In this document: piece after piece, positions 8,872 to 18,148 of the stretch
Numbering within the stretch: position 1 is the first letter of the stretch
Layout of the letters: each line of letters starts with the position of its first letter
NCBI GenBank assembly: GCA_002692725.1
Contig: NZLU01000039.1
Coordinates: forward strand, 1 to 64,000
Length of the DNA stretch: 64,000 nucleotides
From: Ponticaulis sp.
GTDB taxonomy: Bacteria > Pseudomonadota > Alphaproteobacteria > Caulobacterales > Hyphomonadaceae
Direction: 5' to 3'
The notes under the pieces: generated by a model
Databases searched by the model: none
Seen by the model: the letters and a program-made list of their open reading frames with translations, nothing else
Told to the model about the DNA's origin: nothing
Translations under genes and position numbers: made by a program

Positions 8872-11550
8872 ATGGCATCTCTTGATAGCTTCAAATCAAA
8901 GAAAACCCTCACAGTAGGGGATAAGACCTACACGTATTATAGTCTCGAAGAAGCATCGAAAAATGGCCTGGGCGATGTGTCCAGCCTTCCAGCCTCATTG
9001 AAAGTGCTGCTTGAGAACCTGCTCCGATTTGAAGACGGAGATACCGTCAAGAAAGAAGACATTCAGGCTTTCGCGGCATGGCTGAACGATAAGGGCTCAG
9101 CTCAGCACGAGATTGCCTATCGTCCGGCCCGCGTTCTGATGCAGGATTTCACAGGTGTTCCGGCGGTTGTTGACCTTGCAGCCATGCGTGACGCAGCAAA
9201 AGCGCTTGGCGCCGACCCGAAAGCGATCAACCCGCAAGTGCCTGTTGATCTCGTGATCGACCACTCCGTCATGGTCGACTATTTTGGTGGTCCGGATTCC
9301 TTCGTCAAAAACGTTGAGCGGGAATATGAGCGTAACAAAGAGCGTTATGAATTCCTGAAATGGGGTCAGACCGCATTTGAGAACTTCCGTGCGGTACCTC
9401 CCGGCACCGGCATCTGTCACCAGGTGAACCTCGAATACCTTGCGAAAACCGTCTGGACGAAAACCGAAAACGGCGAAACCGTCGCTTACCCGGATACCTG
9501 CGTCGGCACCGACTCGCACACCACAATGGTGAACGGTCTGTCGGTTCTGGGTTGGGGCGTCGGCGGCATTGAAGCTGAGGCCGCTATGCTGGGCCAGCCG
9601 GTCTCCATGCTGATCCCGGAAGTCATTGGCTTCAAACTCACCGGCAAAATGGCCGAAGGTGTTACGGCAACAGACCTCGTTCTGACATGTGTGGACATGC
9701 TCCGCCAAAAAGGTGTGGTCGGCAAATTCGTTGAATTCTATGGCCCTGGCCTTGCGAACCTCTCGCTCGAAGACGAAGCGACCATCTCCAACATGGCGCC
9801 GGAATATGGCGCGACCTGCGGTTTCTTCCCGGTTGACGACGAAACGCTTGATTACCTCAAGACAACTGGCCGTACGGCTGACGAAGTCGCGCTGGTTGAG
9901 GCGTATGCGAAGGCGCAGGGCATGTGGCGCGCAGATATGGGCGACCCAACTTATACCTCAACGCTTGAACTCGACATTTCAACGGTCCGCCCAAGCATTG
10001 CCGGTCCGAAGCGCCCACAAGACCGCATCACGCTCGACGATGCTGCCACCGCCTTCACCAAAACCATGGATGTAGAGTTCAAAAAATCTGGCGAACTCGA
10101 CAAATCCGTACAGGTAGAAGGCGAAGACTATGACATCACCAATGGTGACGTCGTCATCGCGGCCATTACTTCATGTACGAACACCTCGAACCCATCGGTT
10201 CTGATCGCCGCGGGTCTGGTGGCGAAGAAAGCGCTTGAAAAAGGCCTCAAAGTGAAGCCTTGGGTGAAAACCTCGCTCGCACCCGGGTCTCAGGTCGTGA
10301 CCGACTATCTGGAAAAAGCAGGTCTTCAGGACGATCTGGACGCGCTGGGCTTCAACCTCGTTGGTTATGGCTGCACAACATGTATCGGTAACTCTGGTCC
10401 GCTGCCCGAGAAAATCTCCAAAGCCATCGCGACAGGGGATCTGGTTGCAACATCAGTTCTCTCAGGCAACCGGAACTTTGAAGGCCGGGTAAACCCGGAC
10501 GTTCGCGCCAACTATCTGGCCTCTCCGCCGCTCGTTGTCGCTTACGCGCTCGCGGGCTCCATGAAAATGGACATCGTCAACGGCCCGCTCGGTGAAGACC
10601 AGAATGGTAACCCGGTCTATCTGAAAGATGTCTGGCCGACGAATGAGGAAATCACCGCAATAGTTCGCGAGTGCGTGACGCCTGAAATGTTTGACGCCCG
10701 TTATGGCGACGTCTTCAAAGGCGATGAGCACTGGCAGAAAATCGAAGTGAAGGGCGGCGAAACCTATGGCTGGCCGGACTCCACTTACGTTGCGAACCCG
10801 CCTTACTTCACCGGTATGGGTATGGAGCCTGCGGCAAGCAAGGATGTGGTCAAAGCCAATATTCTCGGCCTGTTTGGTGAGTCGATCACCACCGACCACA
10901 TTTCTCCGGCTGGTAACATCAAAGCTGACAGCCCGGCAGGCAAATATCTGCAGGAAAAAGGCGTACCTGTCCGCGAGTTCAACTCCTATGGTGCGCGTCG
11001 CGGTAATCACGACGTCATGATGCGCGGCACGTTTGCCAATATCCGGATCAAGAACCAGATGGTTCCGGGTACGGAAGGTGGCGTCACCAAGCATTGGCCG
11101 GAAGGCGAGGTCATGCCGATCTATGACGCCGCCATGAAATACCAGGCTGAAGGCAAGGAATTGGTCGTATTTGCGGGCGAGCAATATGGCACAGGCTCTT
11201 CCCGTGACTGGGCGGCCAAGGGTACGGTTCTGCTCGGTGTTCGTGCGGTTCTCGCTGACAGCTTTGAACGGATCCACCGTTCGAACCTGATCGGCATGGG
11301 TGTCCTTCCGCTTCAGCTGCCGAAAGGGCATGGCTGGAAGGATCTTGGCATGAAGGGTAATGAGGTTGTCACGATCCGCGACGTTGCCCACATCAAGCCG
11401 CGCCAAACCGTTGAAGTGCTTGTTGAATTCCCGGATGGCGAAGAAACGGTGATCGGTGCGAAACTGCGGATCGATACTGAGAACGAGCTCGAATACTACA
11501 AGAATGGCGGCATTCTGCATTACGTGCTGCGCAATCTTGCAAAATCCTAG
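8872..11550 (+). CDS. acnA: Aconitate hydratase A
   Basis: TCA-cycle enzyme isomerising citrate and isocitrate through a [4Fe-4S] cluster. Cluster ligands are visible in [11 protein letters not shown] and [15 protein letters not shown]; the substrate-binding [12 protein letters not shown] lies near the C-terminus. At 892 residues it matches the AcnA/IRP-type size. The ATG at 8872 ([13 protein letters not shown]) has GGAAGGA upstream; a frame extension to 8776 adds 32 residues without family likeness. Followed by a clear hairpin terminator. Confidence 0.97.
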   Translation: MASLDSFKSKKTLTVGDKTYTYYSLEEASKNGLGDVSSLPASLKVLLENLLRFEDGDTVKKEDIQAFAAWLNDKGSAQHEIAYRPARVLMQDFTGVPAVVDLAAMRDAAKALGADPKAINPQVPVDLVIDHSVMVDYFGGPDSFVKNVEREYERNKERYEFLKWGQTAFENFRAVPPGTGICHQVNLEYLAKTVWTKTENGETVAYPDTCVGTDSHTTMVNGLSVLGWGVGGIEAEAAMLGQPVSMLIPEVIGFKLTGKMAEGVTATDLVLTCVDMLRQKGVVGKFVEFYGPGLANLSLEDEATISNMAPEYGATCGFFPVDDETLDYLKTTGRTADEVALVEAYAKAQGMWRADMGDPTYTSTLELDISTVRPSIAGPKRPQDRITLDDAATAFTKTMDVEFKKSGELDKSVQVEGEDYDITNGDVVIAAITSCTNTSNPSVLIAAGLVAKKALEKGLKVKPWVKTSLAPGSQVVTDYLEKAGLQDDLDALGFNLVGYGCTTCIGNSGPLPEKISKAIATGDLVATSVLSGNRNFEGRVNPDVRANYLASPPLVVAYALAGSMKMDIVNGPLGEDQNGNPVYLKDVWPTNEEITAIVRECVTPEMFDARYGDVFKGDEHWQKIEVKGGETYGWPDSTYVANPPYFTGMGMEPAASKDVVKANILGLFGESITTDHISPAGNIKADSPAGKYLQEKGVPVREFNSYGARRGNHDVMMRGTFANIRIKNQMVPGTEGGVTKHWPEGEVMPIYDAAMKYQAEGKELVVFAGEQYGTGSSRDWAAKGTVLLGVRAVLADSFERIHRSNLIGMGVLPLQLPKGHGWKDLGMKGNEVVTIRDVAHIKPRQTVEVLVEFPDGEETVIGAKLRIDTENELEYYKNGGILHYVLRNLAKS

Positions 11551-11588
11551 GTCAATCGACTGATTGGCACGATTTTAAGAAACCACCT

Positions 11589-11622
11589 CACCCACGGTCC
11601 ATCCGGGCCGTGGGTGAATTTT
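11589..11622 (+). terminator. Rho-independent terminator of acnA
   Basis: CACCCACGG at 11589-11597 pairs perfectly with CCGTGGGTG at 11608-11616 around a 10-base loop, followed by AATTTTC. It lies 39 bp after the acnA stop. Confidence 0.8.
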
Positions 11623-11699
11623 CATCAGACGTGCGACATTTTTCCTGCTCACAGGCTAGTGATTCGTATGTGTCATAGAGCTTCGGTACAAAGATAATT

Positions 11700-12419
11700 A
11701 TGACACCAAAAAAGATTCTCTCATCTCTTGCTCTGATTGTGTGTGGCCTGTTCGCCCTGACACCTTCATTAGCTGCGGATCCGGCGGATAAGCAGGTCAT
11801 GGTGGAGCTGTTCTCCAGCCAGAATTGCGGCAATTGTCCGAAAGCCAATGAGAATCTGATCGCGCTTGCAGAAGACCCGAACGTATTTCCTCTCGTCTGG
11901 TCTGTATCCTATTGGGAATATACCGGCGTGAAGGAACCTTACGCCACACCGGAAGTGCAGGCGCGCCAGCGCCGTTATGCCGATCATTTTCAGCTTCGCG
12001 GTCCATATACGCCACAAGTCGTTATTGATGGCTGCCGTCAAAGTAGTGGTCTGCGAACTGAGAGCATGAGCGCAAATCTCGAACATGCTTCTAAAGAGCG
12101 TTCACCCCCGGTCAGCCTGTCGGTGTCGCCGAAGAACGTCATGCTGAAAAGTGATGAAGTGCTCAACCCAACCAATGTCTGGCTCGTCGGATATATTCCG
12201 GGGATCACGGAATTGACGCCTGAGAAGGGCAAGAATGCCGGTAAAACCCTGCGTCATGCGCATATGGCAACCAGCCTTCACAAGATTGGAAACTGGGACG
12301 GCATTGAACCAGCCTGGTTCGACTTTGAATGCCGCAGTCTGGCGTGTGTTGTGATCGTTCAGGAAAGTGAATCGGGCGAAATTCTCGATTTCAGCGTGGT
12401 CCCAGCCGTCTCGGGCTAA
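11700..12419 (+). CDS. Exported DUF1223 thioredoxin-fold protein
   Basis: 239 residues with a signal peptide ending at SLAADPA. The mature N-terminus VMVELFSSQNCGNCPKANENL carries a thioredoxin-like CxxC, and DHFQLRGPYTPQVVIDG matches the DUF1223 core. The family is conserved in alphaproteobacteria; a periplasmic thiol role is plausible but unproven. The stop overlaps the convergent DUF4340 gene by 3 bp, so it is not part of the ABC operon. Confidence 0.85.
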   Translation: MTPKKILSSLALIVCGLFALTPSLAADPADKQVMVELFSSQNCGNCPKANENLIALAEDPNVFPLVWSVSYWEYTGVKEPYATPEVQARQRRYADHFQLRGPYTPQVVIDGCRQSSGLRTESMSANLEHASKERSPPVSLSVSPKNVMLKSDEVLNPTNVWLVGYIPGITELTPEKGKNAGKTLRHAHMATSLHKIGNWDGIEPAWFDFECRSLACVVIVQESESGEILDFSVVPAVSG

Positions 12420-13303
12420 TTGTCCATCCAGAAGTCCAACTCAGACGCCGACAGTGCGTCAATTCGGAATTCTCGATCTGCATAAAGGTCTGAGAAAGGA
12501 AACGCGTCCGGCACCTCAAAAGAGAGCCAGCTTCCGGAATCGTTTGTGAGCATGTGAAGGGTGAAGTTTCCTGAGCTCACCGTTTCAACCTCAATGAAGG
12601 ATGGATCCAAAACCAATGGCTTTCTGCGGACATCTTCAAATTTCATCTGTGCAAAGATTTCCGCGAGGAATGCGGCATCACCTTCGATAGGGCCGATCAT
12701 CCCGCCCCGATGGTAGAGTTTGGCGGAAACGAACGCCTCGTCATCGAAGACAGGCACCAGACTGTCCAGACCGACCCACCAATTTGCGGAGTGAAGCGGC
12801 GGAAACAGCGTGCTGATCTGCCAGCTCTGATTCTCGCCTGACCATCGCCCGTATTGTTGGCCCGCTTTCAAGCCAAGTGTCAGTGCCCGATTCACACCGT
12901 TAATCTCAATCCGTGCGCCATATCCGTCGGTTTCAGGCGCGCCGAGACCAAGCTGATCGTGCCGCTCGGCAAGCTTCGTCATCGCCCTGGTGAACTGCGC
13001 TGTTTCGAGAGCGGTGAGCAATTCATCCATCTTGTCGTCACTGACGGGAAGGTGTGCTTTCTCTGGAACAATCCATCGCCGACCTGTTCTTTCGATCGAG
13101 TAACTCGCCTCCGATGTGACGATGTTGATTTGATCGAGATTTTCCCGGTCTAGCGATGCGAAAACGGGCTGGGACGAATTTGTCTTGGCCGAATAACCTG
13201 CATCGCTTGGCGTCATGTTGAATGCGACGATGCACAGACCAATCAAACACACGAGCGCGCCAACAAAGCGGACCCTGGCTTTCCGGGGTGTCGCGTTTGT
13301 CAT
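12416..13303 (-). CDS. DUF4340 domain protein of a Gld-like ABC system
   Basis: About 295 residues: one N-terminal membrane helix (FVGALVCLIGLCIVAF), then a predicted periplasmic region with beta-rich repeats such as TSEASYSIERTGRRWIVPEK, the hallmark of DUF4340. The ATG at 13303 overlaps the stop of the preceding permease gene (ATGA). DUF4340 proteins are usually encoded after GldG-like ABC components, as here. The function is unknown; the context suggests an extracytoplasmic partner of the transporter. Confidence 0.82.
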   Translation of the reverse strand: MTNATPRKARVRFVGALVCLIGLCIVAFNMTPSDAGYSAKTNSSQPVFASLDRENLDQINIVTSEASYSIERTGRRWIVPEKAHLPVSDDKMDELLTALETAQFTRAMTKLAERHDQLGLGAPETDGYGARIEINGVNRALTLGLKAGQQYGRWSGENQSWQISTLFPPLHSANWWVGLDSLVPVFDDEAFVSAKLYHRGGMIGPIEGDAAFLAEIFAQMKFEDVRRKPLVLDPSFIEVETVSSGNFTLHMLTNDSGSWLSFEVPDAFPFSDLYADREFRIDALSASELDFWMDN

Positions 13304-15831
13304 CGCGGCCTCCGGGATAACAGTTTTAAACTTGCGCTCATCAGAAAGACGAGCCCGGCTGGAATCCAGATGGTCAACCAGCGCAACCACGCTTCCAGCC
13401 CATCAATCCGGCTTCGGAAGTTGGCTTGCAGGGCTCTGAGGTCGCGCCGGGTACTTAAATAATCGCCTCTCAGCATGGCGCGTTCGTCCGTTCCGGCTGC
13501 ATCCAGACTGGATTGGAGGTTTGAAAGCTCATTCTCAAGGCGCGTGAGTTCTTCCAGATATTCTGCTTCTGCGGCCTCTCGCATGGAGATCACCCGGGTC
13601 ATTGGTCGAATGGCAGGAGGGCGCGCACGCAAGCGTGCCAGTTCCGGATTTCCGGCAAACTGGTCGAGAATACTCATCACCAGAGACTCATTGTCAGCCA
13701 GCGCGTCTCCAGTCTGCGGGTGAACGTAAAACGCATCGAACAGAAAATCGGCATCATGGATCCAGACGATTTCGGCCGGCGCGCGCTCCAAGGGTTCGGT
13801 CGTCTGGCGCGCCCAGTCTGCCTCAGCGAGGCGGCGTAACACCGGATCATCCGGGAAACTCATTTCAGGCGCCGCCTCCCCGGTAAAGGGCAAGCTGCCA
13901 CTGAGACGCACCGCCAAGGCGCGCGGAGACAGGAGAGGTGTCATGAGTTGTCTCACCGCTCCTGGTGACTGATCGCTGGCCTGAAACGCTGCCGGATCGA
14001 CATCTGAGGGCTGCGGTCCTGACATGATCAACGGGGTGAACGTCAATTGTGTTTCGGCCGGGTCGATCCATCCCGCACCACCAAAATGTATGGCTTTTTG
14101 CAGAGAGGATGTCAGGAAATCATCCGAGTTCATTTGCGCAGGACCGGGGCCTGGAAAGATTGGCTGACGAATATTCTGAACCCCGGCGCTTGTCTGAACC
14201 GAGACGGGCAGACCAAGGTCTGGGTCGGCAAGCATTTTGTCAGACAGCACAACCCCAAGCATGTCAGCGAGCGCTGAAAGCGCCGGCGCAACACCCTCAC
14301 GACCGTGAATGATCGCCGCAGGATCGGTCAAAACCACTGCACGGCCACCTGAGGCGAGATAGCGTTCAATCAGATAACTCATCTGAGGGCTCACAAATGG
14401 CGGCTGAGCAATCATCAGCGCGTCCAGGTCATCGGGCAGCGCATAGCCGGTCGGGCTCACCCATTCGACCTGATACTGGGCCTCGATTGCCGATTGCAGG
14501 GTCGATAACTCGGCCTCTGACGCCGTCTGAGACAGAGCGCTCACGCCGGATAATATCCCGATTTTCGGCGTCGCGAGCCGGTCGAGGCGGGACAAAAGGC
14601 TTGTGATTTCAAATTCCAGCTCTGCGTCTCGTTCGGGTGCCAGAAATGGAATGATGTCCAGATCGTCGACTGCGTTGCGTCCGGTGAGACCAAAATAAAG
14701 CGGGTCCACACCCTCGGTTGGCAGAGCGGTAATACCCGAGGTGATGGCCAGATCCTCGCCTTCAGAAAACGGTTGCGGATCAATGACGCGAAGCTCCAGT
14801 TTTCCTTTCGACGCGCGTACCAATTCACTCAAAAGCGACTGCACACGCTCGGCATGGGTCCGGATATTCGGATAATCCGCTCCAATTCCGGCTGAATAAA
14901 ACAGAGTCAGCTCAACGGGCTCTTTGAGATGTCTCGCCAGGTCTTTCGCCGGGTCTGACAAAGTGTTCAGCTGATAGCCGGTCATATCCATCCGAATGGG
15001 CGCTGTGACCCGTTCCAGAACGAACCGTGCAATGGGAAATCCGACCAGCACGAGCCCCAGCGTTCCAGCCAGCCAGACATGCTCAGCCTTGCGGCTGCCA
15101 GTGTGACGCCGTCGGCGGAGCAGAAACAAACCCATAAGCCCGGCCAGCGCCGTCAGCCCGGCATAAACAATCAGATCAGATATCAGTAAATTGCCGCGCA
15201 GAGCGTTGAGCTGAAGGTCGGACAGGCCAAACCCCTTTACCCATTGGAGCAGAAATCGAGGGGCAAATGCGCCGAGGCCATCGGTCACCAGATTGAGTTG
15301 TAACACCAGCAGAATGAGACAAATCGCAACACTGATCACCAATGCAACCACCTGTTGGGTGCTAGCTGCCGAGATGGCGAGGGTGATCATCAGGAAAACA
15401 GCGCTCAAACCGATCAGATGGAGATAGCAAAGGAAAATCACGCCATGATCGGGTGATCCAAGCCATGAGACCATCGCCCAATAGGGCAGGCTGGTTGCCA
15501 ACGCTGCGATCAACACAATCCATCCGGCGGCAAACTTCGCAAGATGAACTTTGACAAGAGATACGGGTGCCGTGAGATAGAGATCCGCTGCGCCGGATTT
15601 CAGATCTTCACTCCACAGGCGCATGCCGATGGCGGGTGCCAGAACGGCCAGAAACCAAGGCTGGAACTGAAAGAAGGGGGTGAGTTCCACCCGCGCCGTA
15701 TCGAAAAAGCGCGCAAGATTCCACGTCGCCAGGCCGGACAGGAGGATGTAGACGCCGAAGAAAACATAGGCGAGCGGACTTCCGAAGAAAGCACGCAATT
15801 CCCTCAGAGTGATCGCTGAAAAGGCTGTCAC
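13300..15831 (-). CDS. Fused ABC-2 permease / GldG-like auxiliary protein
   Basis: 843 residues. Residues ~1-245 are an ABC-2 type permease with six helices (FGSPLAYVFFGVYILLSGLA; APAIGMRLWSEDLKSGAADL). After a seventh helix comes a large extracytoplasmic GldG/ABC_transp_aux domain (DYPNIRTHAERVQSLLSEL; LIERYLASGGRAVVLTDP), then a coiled coil and a C-terminal membrane anchor. It corresponds to GldF plus GldG fused. Such systems were named from Bacteroidetes gliding but occur in non-gliding proteobacteria; the substrate is unknown. 4-bp overlaps with both neighbours. Confidence 0.87.
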   Translation of the reverse strand: MTAFSAITLRELRAFFGSPLAYVFFGVYILLSGLATWNLARFFDTARVELTPFFQFQPWFLAVLAPAIGMRLWSEDLKSGAADLYLTAPVSLVKVHLAKFAAGWIVLIAALATSLPYWAMVSWLGSPDHGVIFLCYLHLIGLSAVFLMITLAISAASTQQVVALVISVAICLILLVLQLNLVTDGLGAFAPRFLLQWVKGFGLSDLQLNALRGNLLISDLIVYAGLTALAGLMGLFLLRRRRHTGSRKAEHVWLAGTLGLVLVGFPIARFVLERVTAPIRMDMTGYQLNTLSDPAKDLARHLKEPVELTLFYSAGIGADYPNIRTHAERVQSLLSELVRASKGKLELRVIDPQPFSEGEDLAITSGITALPTEGVDPLYFGLTGRNAVDDLDIIPFLAPERDAELEFEITSLLSRLDRLATPKIGILSGVSALSQTASEAELSTLQSAIEAQYQVEWVSPTGYALPDDLDALMIAQPPFVSPQMSYLIERYLASGGRAVVLTDPAAIIHGREGVAPALSALADMLGVVLSDKMLADPDLGLPVSVQTSAGVQNIRQPIFPGPGPAQMNSDDFLTSSLQKAIHFGGAGWIDPAETQLTFTPLIMSGPQPSDVDPAAFQASDQSPGAVRQLMTPLLSPRALAVRLSGSLPFTGEAAPEMSFPDDPVLRRLAEADWARQTTEPLERAPAEIVWIHDADFLFDAFYVHPQTGDALADNESLVMSILDQFAGNPELARLRARPPAIRPMTRVISMREAAEAEYLEELTRLENELSNLQSSLDAAGTDERAMLRGDYLSTRRDLRALQANFRSRIDGLEAWLRWLTIWIPAGLVFLMSASLKLLSRRPR

Positions 15832-16565
15832 GACTCGATGCCTTCCGAGATGATCAGCGTTTTAAACGCGTCTGCCAGATGGCCCTCCGGTGCACGCCTT
15901 GCCAGCTCAGAAACACGGCCATCAAACACAAGGTGACCGTCATTCAGAATAATTACCCGGTCGCAGATTTCTGCGACATCTTCGAGATTGTGGGTGGAAA
16001 TCAAAAGCGTCTGGCTGGATTTGGCAGACCGGAGCTGAGCCAGAACACGGTCCTTCTGAAATGTGTCCAGTCCATCCGTCGGCTCATCGAGAATCAGAAT
16101 TTTTGGCTGGCCAAGACAGGCGGCAGCCAAGGCCACCCGGCGTCGATAACCCTTGGAAAGCGTATCGATCACCTTGTGCCGCACATCGATCAGCTCAAAC
16201 CGATCCAGCATATCGGCGATTGTGGCGGCTTGGTCCTCTCTGGAAAGTGGGCGTAAACCAGCCATGGTCGTTAGGTGCTGATCAACCGTCAGATCGTTGA
16301 ACAAGGGCGCGCCTTCCGGCAAAAACCCGAAATAACCGCGCAAACTGGTCGCATCATATGTGAGCGGCTGGCCAAGAATGCGAACCTCACCGCCGTCGGG
16401 CTCCAGTCGCCCGGTTAGTAAAGACAGTGTCGTAGACTTGCCCGCGCCATTGCGACCGAGTAGCGCTGTAATCTCGCCCTCTCTCAGTTCAAAGCTCACA
16501 CCATTCAAGGCGGTATGTCGGCCATATCGTTTGCTGAGCTTTATGGCGGATAACACGCTCGACAC
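15828..16565 (-). CDS. ABC transporter ATP-binding protein (GldA-like)
   Basis: ABC ATPase with Walker A GRNGAGKSTT, signature LSKGYRRRVALAAACLG and Walker B ILILDEPTDGLD. It is first of three overlapping genes with the fused permease/GldG and DUF4340 proteins. I chose the GTG at 16565 because GGGGAGA lies eight bases upstream; a TTG at 16592 would place that Shine-Dalgarno inside the gene. A leader of at least 50 nt with a terminator hairpin lies just upstream. Confidence 0.9.
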   Translation of the reverse strand: MSSVLSAIKLSKRYGRHTALNGVSFELREGEITALLGRNGAGKSTTLSLLTGRLEPDGGEVRILGQPLTYDATSLRGYFGFLPEGAPLFNDLTVDQHLTTMAGLRPLSREDQAATIADMLDRFELIDVRHKVIDTLSKGYRRRVALAAACLGQPKILILDEPTDGLDTFQKDRVLAQLRSAKSSQTLLISTHNLEDVAEICDRVIILNDGHLVFDGRVSELARRAPEGHLADAFKTLIISEGIES

Positions 16566-16615
16566 GTTTGAAGTCTCCCCGGACGAGGTCAAAAGACTGC
16601 CAGAAAATACTTACC

Positions 16616-16642
16616 AAAAAGCGCGTTGCCGAAGCAACGCGC
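16616..16642 (-). terminator. Strong UUCG-loop terminator upstream of the Gld-like operon
   Basis: On the minus strand GCGCGTTGC and GCAACGCGC form a perfect 9-bp stem closed by a TTCG tetraloop and followed by TTTTT. No protein gene ends here, so it terminates either a separate small RNA or the leader of the ABC operon that starts 50 bp downstream. Confidence 0.75.
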
Positions 16643-16757
16643 CCATTGGGGGAGATTTATTTGGAAGGGTTGTCGGACAGCCAGCATGGAACGCCCAGGG
16701 GGCTGGGGGGGCTGATGGGTCTGGAGCGCTTCCGGCTGGTGCCCGACACTTAAGATA
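16617..16757 (-). ncRNA. Candidate structured RNA (sRNA or attenuating leader)
   Basis: The 313 bp between the ABC ATPase and DUF2794 hold no convincing protein gene. Read leftward, TGTCGGGCACCAGC near 16750-16737 pairs over about 14 bp with GCTGGCTGTCCGACA near 16686-16672; the stem continues imperfectly through GGAAGCGCTC and GGCGTTCC to a C-rich loop. A short linker then leads to the UUCG terminator, giving a transcript of roughly 140 nt. It lacks the conserved cores of SRP RNA and tmRNA, and I do not recognise it. No promoter can be assigned with confidence. Confidence 0.3.
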
Positions 16758-16878
16758 TTGGGAATGATGATAGACATTGAAGGGGGCGATTTGCGGCAAG
16801 ATTGTGTTTTCGATTAAACTTCTGTCACAATCTATATCAGACGTTGGTCACGCAAATTCAGGAGAGCATGATAACAGA

Positions 16879-17217
16879 ATGAGCTTGCAAACACGACCCC
16901 TTTCAGAGAAACGCGCTGTTCCGGTCCATTTCGAACGCCTCGAAATGGATGCAATCATGAACGTCTATGGACGGATGGTTGCTGCGGGTGAATGGCGCGA
17001 TTATGCCCTCAATATGCATAAAGACAGGGCGATTTTTTCTATCTTTAAGCGCGCGACCGAAATGCCGATTTACCGGATTGAAAAGCAACCCGCCCTCGCA
17101 CGCAAACAGGGAGCCTGGTCCATATTGTCTGCAGAGGGCGTGATACTCAAACGTGGCCAGGACTTGAAGACACTGCTCACATTCTTCGACCGGAAGAAAT
17201 TCCGTGTTGTGAACTGA
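16879..17217 (+). CDS. DUF2794 domain-containing protein
   Basis: 112-residue basic protein with no signal or membrane segment. The stretch VYGRMVAAGEWRDYALNMHKDRAIFSIFKRATEMPIYRIEK resembles the DUF2794 family, which is largely restricted to alphaproteobacteria and of unknown function. ATG at 16879, with GGAG about 14 bases upstream. Convergent with flgL, six bases apart. Confidence 0.82.
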   Translation: MSLQTRPLSEKRAVPVHFERLEMDAIMNVYGRMVAAGEWRDYALNMHKDRAIFSIFKRATEMPIYRIEKQPALARKQGAWSILSAEGVILKRGQDLKTLLTFFDRKKFRVVN

Positions 17218-17223
17218 CGGCGA

Positions 17224-18144
17224 TTACCTCAGGAAGTCGACCAGAGAGAGACCCTGAATTGTGCGGAATACCGATGCCGTTGCCTGAAATTGCAGCTGAG
17301 CCTGATTTAGCTGTACGGCAACTTCGGCCAGATCAACCTCGGTAATGTCCGCCGTAAGCGATTCCATCAGGTCAGCTTCGGTGGTATGTCGCTCAATCAC
17401 CGCATCTGTTTGGTTCAGCACCTGGCCATTTTGCGCCTGAGTGGTCAGTAAGTCATTATGCACCGTACCGAGCGCTGAAATGGCCTGGGCGACCGCGTCT
17501 TTCTGGGCTTGCGATGGGGTGTCTGTAAAAGGTTCGTTTACATCGTTGAAAACCTTCAAATCCCGCAACACCGTCAGAATGCCGACCGCTTCTGTGCGGG
17601 CCAACGGCCCCGCATTCACCTTGCGGTTTTCATCAATCTGGATCTGAACGATGTCACCATCTGCAGAAATGCTATTTGTCAGGGGGACGTCGGAAAGATC
17701 GTCGACATTGCCTGCGGTGATGGGCGGCTCGTGACTGGCTGTTCCGCCAAACAAATACTTGCCATTCAGCGAGGCATTGAACGCGGATTTGATGTCTGCA
17801 AAGGCGCTGGTCAGCTCGCCATTCACAGAGGCCATATCCCCTAAAGACAAAGCGGTCGTCAATTTTTCCTTCAGATCTGCCGTCACATCCGTAACGCGCC
17901 CGAGATAGGTGTCCTGAAGCTCCAACCGTGTGGTGAGCTCTTCGGCGGAAGACTTGAATGCCTCGCTCTTGGCGCGCATGCGCTCGAGGTTGACCACACT
18001 GCGGGCATCTCTGCCATAGCCCTTGAGGTCATCCGATTCTTTCTGAGACGCGGTTTTGCGTTGTGCCTCGAACAGATCCCGTTGGGCCCGCTGAAGGTCA
18101 GTCAGCGCGCTATTATTAATCATGCTGGTGGCGATGCGTGTCAT
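17224..18144 (-). CDS. flgL: Flagellar hook-associated protein 3, FlgL
   Basis: 306 residues. A flagellin-like N-terminal coiled coil (INNSALTDLQRAQRDLFEAQ) and C-terminal heptads (AEVAVQLNQAQLQFQATASVF, ending in LSLVDFL) flank a variable middle, and the context after flgK identifies FlgL rather than flagellin. FlgL forms the outer junction ring between hook and filament after export by the flagellar type III apparatus. It follows flgK with a four-base gap. Confidence 0.93.
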   Translation of the reverse strand: MTRIATSMINNSALTDLQRAQRDLFEAQRKTASQKESDDLKGYGRDARSVVNLERMRAKSEAFKSSAEELTTRLELQDTYLGRVTDVTADLKEKLTTALSLGDMASVNGELTSAFADIKSAFNASLNGKYLFGGTASHEPPITAGNVDDLSDVPLTNSISADGDIVQIQIDENRKVNAGPLARTEAVGILTVLRDLKVFNDVNEPFTDTPSQAQKDAVAQAISALGTVHNDLLTTQAQNGQVLNQTDAVIERHTTEADLMESLTADITEVDLAEVAVQLNQAQLQFQATASVFRTIQGLSLVDFLR

Positions 18145-18148
18145 GAGT

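Noticed and set aside
10462-11520. 352-codon open frame antisense to acnA
   Set aside because: It is a shadow of the acnA codon pattern; the sense frame has complete aconitase motifs and the antisense product resembles nothing.
16617-16757. Identification of the structured region as SRP RNA, tmRNA or 6S RNA
   Set aside because: The conserved apical GGAAGG/GCAGC core of SRP RNA, a tmRNA tag frame, and the large central bubble of 6S RNA were not found.
16589-16799. Short minus-strand open frames over the candidate RNA
   Set aside because: No Shine-Dalgarno, odd composition, and the DNA is explained better by RNA pairing and a terminator.
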